Of a DNA stretch of 64,000 bases, positions 61,981 to 64,000 are shown in pieces. Every line of letters starts with the position of its first letter. Position 1 is the first letter of the stretch. Position numbers and translations under genes: made by a program. Source of the DNA: Spirochaetales bacterium (GTDB lineage Bacteria > Spirochaetota > Spirochaetia > DSM-2461); the NCBI GenBank assembly GCA_003247135.1, contig QKAW01000001.1, forward strand, positions 93,394 through 157,393, given 5' to 3'. The notes below the pieces were generated by a model. The model ran no database searches. It saw only the letters and a program-made list of their open reading frames with translations, and had not been told where the DNA came from.

Positions 61981-62015
61981 AAGTACATTATATTGTACTT
62001 TTTAGATAAAATCAA
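61981..62015 (-). promoter_or_regulatory. yefM-yoeB promoter with palindromic operator
   Basis: TTGATT (62015-62010) and TATAAT (61992-61987), 17 bp apart, lead to a start at about the ATG (61980). The -10 box lies inside the palindrome AAGTACA/TGTACTT (61981-61987 with 61994-62000). Known YefM operators have a TGTACA core, and these arms hold GTACA/TGTAC. Confidence 0.7.
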
Positions 62016-62030
62016 TATTTGATATTTCAT

Positions 62031-62116
62031 AGACGTCCCGACGATATATGAAGTCTAGCACGCAGTGGTAGATTTGTCGAAGACCGTAGCGAAGCGGGCA
62101 TATATTGTCTGTTATA
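62031..62116 (-). repeat. attC-like palindromic repeat (copy d)
   Basis: About 86 bases, nearly identical to copy e from 62042 on: ATATATGAAGTCTAGCACGC, AGTGGTAGATTTGTCGAAGA, AGCGAAGCGGGCATATATTG and the end TGTCTGTTAT. The arms CGATATATG and CATATATTG pair. It separates the yefM-yoeB and mazEF units and lies just past the mazF stop. Confidence 0.65.
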
Positions 62117-62128
62117 CAACGTTTTAAA

Positions 62129-62452
62129 TTACTCTATGAGCATTTCATTTAATATATTTTTGATATTTTTAATATCACTAGCTCTTAGTTTTCCTAGTTT
62201 TTTAATTACCCTTTTTTTATCTATTGTTCTAATTTGATCTAAAACAATCCATCCATCTTTTTTTTCAAATGTTAATGGAATCCTTGTTGGGTAATTATGA
62301 GACTTTGTTGTCATTGGGGCAATGATAACAGTTTTAATTGCATGATTCATTTCATTTGGAGAAATTATAACACAAGGGCGTGTTTTTTGTATTTCATATC
62401 CAACAGTGGGATCTAAATTAACTAAAAGAATATCATACTGATTAATTACCAT
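62129..62452 (-). CDS. mazF: MazF/PemK-family mRNA interferase toxin
   Basis: The toxin has 107 residues from the ATG at 62452, which overlaps the antitoxin stop (the TTG at 62458 is less likely). The start DILLVNLDPTVGYEIQKTRP and CVIISPNEMN are the MazF hallmark, with TRIPLTFEKKDGWIVLDQIR later. It is a ribosome-independent endoribonuclease. It ends 12 bases from repeat d. Confidence 0.92.
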   Translation of the reverse strand: MVINQYDILLVNLDPTVGYEIQKTRPCVIISPNEMNHAIKTVIIAPMTTKSHNYPTRIPLTFEKKDGWIVLDQIRTIDKKRVIKKLGKLRASDIKNIKNILNEMLIE

Positions 62453-62694
62453 TCCCAATCAGAGTCCTCATTATCAAACTGATCATTAATAAACAATTCA
62501 TCATCATTATTCATTGCCATATCTTGAAATGCTGCTGACCACCCCTCTCTAACATTTTTATGTATAGGTTTTATTAGTATTTCTTGATTTTGTACTTCAA
62601 GTTCTACAGAATCTTCAATATGGAGCTGTTGTAGTATATTTCTGGGTATTCTTATACCTTTAGAGTTTCCAATAGGAATAACTGATACTTGCAT
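62446..62694 (-). CDS. mazE: MazE-family (AbrB-like) antitoxin
   Basis: The 82-residue protein has the SpoVT/AbrB-type N-terminus VIPIGNSKGIRIPRNILQQL and an acidic C-terminal tail that would wrap MazF. AGGAGG lies five bases before the ATG. It overlaps mazF by seven bases. Confidence 0.88.
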   Translation of the reverse strand: MQVSVIPIGNSKGIRIPRNILQQLHIEDSVELEVQNQEILIKPIHKNVREGWSAAFQDMAMNNDDELFINDQFDNEDSDWEW

Positions 62695-62711
62695 AATCGC
62701 CTCCTAATGTA

Positions 62712-62740
62712 ATTATATAGTAATAACATTAATTCTGCAA
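62712..62740 (-). promoter_or_regulatory. mazEF promoter
   Basis: TTGCAG (62740-62735) and a perfect TATAAT (62717-62712) at 17 bp, inside an inverted repeat (TAATGT/ACATTA). It shows that this unit carries its own promoter between repeat e and the antitoxin gene. Confidence 0.65.
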
Positions 62741-62764
62741 CTGACACTGTAATTTATAATGTTG

Positions 62765-62853
62765 TATAACGTTCAGACAATATATGAAGTCTAACACGCA
62801 GTGGTAGATTTGTCGAAGACAGTAGCGAAGCGGAGCATATATTGTCTGTTATA
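62765..62853 (-). repeat. attC-like palindromic repeat (copy e)
   Basis: An 89-base imperfect palindrome. The ends are TATAAC and GTTATA, the inner arms CAGACAATATATG and CATATATTGTCTG are perfectly complementary, and the centre has partial secondary pairing. AAC/GTT ends, two pairs of arms with an unpaired spacer on one side only, and a GC-richer centre are all attC features. It separates mazEF from brnTA. Confidence 0.7.
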
Positions 62854-62870
62854 GGAAGTTTAAATAATTT

Positions 62871-63086
62871 CTAACTCCATTGAATTTCCATCTTTTTATG
62901 ATTTCTAGCACAATCCTCAAGGTATAAATCAATCAGGTTTTGGTAAGGAAGTCCTGATTCTTGTGATAATTCCTTGAAGTAATCTATGGTTTCTGCTGCT
63001 AATCTAATTGTTATTTGTTTTTTGAGTTTTTTTGCATATGGATTCTTTCTTGATTTCATTGTTGAAAAGTCATACTCATCTTTCAT
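62871..63086 (-). CDS. brnA: BrnA-like antitoxin
   Basis: The protein has 71 residues from the ATG at 63086 (GGGG eight bases upstream). The centre SRKNPYAKKLKKQITIRLAA and the segment YFKELSQESGLPYQNLIDLY form a ribbon-helix-helix antitoxin of the BrnA type. The order toxin then antitoxin, with a five-base overlap or near-overlap, is typical of brnTA. It ends 17 bases from repeat e. Confidence 0.85.
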   Translation of the reverse strand: MKDEYDFSTMKSRKNPYAKKLKKQITIRLAAETIDYFKELSQESGLPYQNLIDLYLEDCARNHKKMEIQWS

Positions 63087-63090
63087 ATCA

Positions 63091-63370
63091 TTACCCCTTA
63101 TAATGTTTTGATTCATTTTTAGTTGCCTTTCTAGCAGATATGATCCTAATCTTAGAACCACGTTTTCTTACACAGTGACATACAATTAATAGTCTTAGTT
63201 GATTACTAAATCCAAGCATTATGAATCTATCTTCATCATGGGAATGTGAGCTATCGAAAAACTCTTTAGCATTTTCATCATAAAAAAATGATTGTGCTTC
63301 TTCAAAAGACACACCATGTTTATCGTAGTTAATTTCAGCTTTTTTCTTGTCCCTCTCAAAAAAAAATCAT
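63091..63370 (-). pseudogene. brnT: BrnT-family toxin gene, frameshifted near its start by a run of nine T
   Basis: The body reads ERDKKKAEINYDKHGVSFEE, then FFDSSHSHDEDRFIMLGFSN and IRIISARKATKNESKHY. This is a clear BrnT ribonuclease, including the C-terminal ISARKAT. The natural start would be ATG at 63370 (MIFFERD), but the run of nine T (63366-63358 on the minus strand) puts it out of frame and yields a stop after four codons. Eight T would restore a 92-residue protein. Downstream GTG at 63312 would lose the first strand. The change may be phase variation, inactivation or a sequencing error. Confidence 0.85.
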
Positions 63371-63376
63371 AATTAT

Positions 63377-63405
63377 ATGATAATTATTTGTTGGTTAAAA
63401 GTCAA
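63377..63405 (-). promoter_or_regulatory. brnTA promoter
   Basis: TTGACT (63405-63400) and TATCAT (63382-63377) are 17 bp apart. Six bases separate the -10 box from the ATG at 63370, so the message would be leaderless. Confidence 0.6.
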
Positions 63406-63420
63406 ATTATTTCAATTTCC

Positions 63421-63510
63421 TATAACGTTTCGACGAAATTTGAAGTCTACCGCGAAGCTGGTAGATTTGCCATAGGCCGAAGCGCAGCGCAGCACATATT
63501 GTCTGTTATA
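63421..63510 (-). repeat. attC-like palindromic repeat (copy f)
   Basis: A 90-base imperfect palindrome with the same ends (TATAAC and GTTATA). Left arm CGACGAAATTTGAAGTCTAC, centre GCTGGTAGATTTGCC and right arm CACATATTGTCTGTTATA share the family layout with a more divergent middle. It separates brnTA from the lipoprotein gene. Confidence 0.65.
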
Positions 63511-63519
63511 TAAAGTATA

Positions 63520-63828
63520 TTATTCATGCTTTAAGTAAATATTGTGAATTTTATACATATTAACATATGTATTTTGTGAAATATAACCCTCTTTTGTTAC
63601 TTTTACATTTATAGTTTTGGGATCATTGAAGTAAATTCCAGTTATTGAGCCACCGTATGTAAAACTAAAATATCCACTATCATCAGAAATATAACTATCA
63701 TCAATAATAGCTCCCTCAATAGCTTCCTTCGTTTCTGAATCAAAAACATATCCTTCAACAGTTCCATAATATGTTTCTGAGCAACTTAAAATAAAGAATA
63801 CTGCTAAAATAATAATAACTTTTTTCAT
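63520..63828 (-). CDS. Small lipoprotein with carboxypeptidase-regulatory-like domain
   Basis: This 102-residue protein has a lipoprotein signal (MKKVIIILAVFFILSCSE, lipobox LSCS), then VFDSETKEAIEGAIIDDSY and VTKEGYISQNTYVNMYKI, typical of the CarboxypepD_reg sandwich. It resembles the lipoprotein at 52736-53092. It is the single gene between repeats f and g. Function unknown. Confidence 0.7.
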   Translation of the reverse strand: MKKVIIILAVFFILSCSETYYGTVEGYVFDSETKEAIEGAIIDDSYISDDSGYFSFTYGGSITGIYFNDPKTINVKVTKEGYISQNTYVNMYKIHNIYLKHE

Positions 63829-63856
63829 CTATTACCTCTATTTAATAATATATTTT

Positions 63857-64000
63857 ATATAACGATCCTATGATAATAAAGTAAAGCGACTGGTGGTATA
63901 ATTAAGGCATAGCTTTTCCGGTTGGAGAAGTGCCAGTAGCTGCCGCGGGACTGGGACACTAAGTGATCCCGTACTAACGATTAGCAGCTACCAGTCGCAT
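63857..64000 (-). repeat. Large palindromic element at the window edge (copy g, incomplete)
   Basis: It starts with ATATAAC, like copies e and f, but the inside differs. GCGACTGGT (63886-63894) pairs with ACCAGTCGC (63990-63998), with further pairing of TAGCTGC with GCAGCTA. A GC-rich inner hairpin of CGGGA with TCCCG is also present. The right end is outside the window. It could be another, longer attC-like site or an unrelated structured element. Confidence 0.45.

Overview
The window is AT-rich chromosomal DNA, most likely from a free-living anaerobic spirochaete (Spirochaetota). The main clue is that several substrate-binding proteins have export signals ending in FANG or FSNG followed by a Lys/Glu-rich start, a pattern familiar from Treponema and Spirochaeta. 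This is inference from pattern; no 16S rRNA or housekeeping marker is present.

Left part (1-27 kb): catabolic and regulatory modules. A truncated AraC gene and radC are followed by a minus-strand operon (NitT/TauT-type ABC importer plus a sulfatase, 1209-6838). It is controlled by a LacI-type repressor (6895-7881), and four copies of one palindrome, TGACACGTGTCA, lie in its control regions. Those in front of an iron-sulfur protein/TetR pair (8121-9726) tie that pair to the same regulon. Next come a MNT/HEPN toxin-antitoxin pair, an SDR, a Wzi-like outer-membrane protein and a decayed SDR pseudogene. A second importer-plus-sulfatase operon (carbohydrate ABC type, 14032-18654) faces its own LacI regulator, which appears to start at a rare ATT codon. 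Then follow an acyl-CoA ligase, a GGDEF protein, azlCD, a CxxCxxCC-type protein, an unannotated decayed gene (24493-24940), and a URO-D-family protein divergent from an AraC regulator.

Middle (27-51 kb): a 23-gene minus-strand cobalamin cluster (27172-47257) reads as one transcription unit behind a cobalamin riboswitch (47370-47521). It carries anaerobic corrin-ring synthesis (cbiK, L, H, F, G, D, T, E, J, C, A), adenosylation, cobyric acid synthesis, aminopropanol attachment (cbiP, cbiB, cobD, cobC) and a BtuFCD-type importer. It also holds three genes not normally expected there: an ABC-2 ATPase/permease pair with a partner binding protein, and a nitrilase-family hydrolase. The cobaltochelatase CbiK is a predicted lipoprotein. 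cobU, cobS, cobT and the early tetrapyrrole genes are not in the window. Upstream lies an operon for a fucose-isomerase-like protein, a PfkB kinase and a class II aldolase.

Right part (51-64 kb): many small unrelated accessory genes (five GNATs, several DUF proteins, an SPFH protein with an Arc-like partner, a RibD-type reductase). From about 60.5 kb the layout changes to single genes or toxin-antitoxin pairs (YefM/YoeB, MazE/MazF, BrnT/BrnA, a small lipoprotein), all on the minus strand. They are separated by related, GC-richer imperfect palindromes of about 90 bp with AAC/GTT-type ends. I read this as part of an integron-like gene-cassette array whose integrase, if present, would lie beyond 64 kb. 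Two further frameshifted genes, at 60163-60437 and in brnT, were recovered by reading the sequence.
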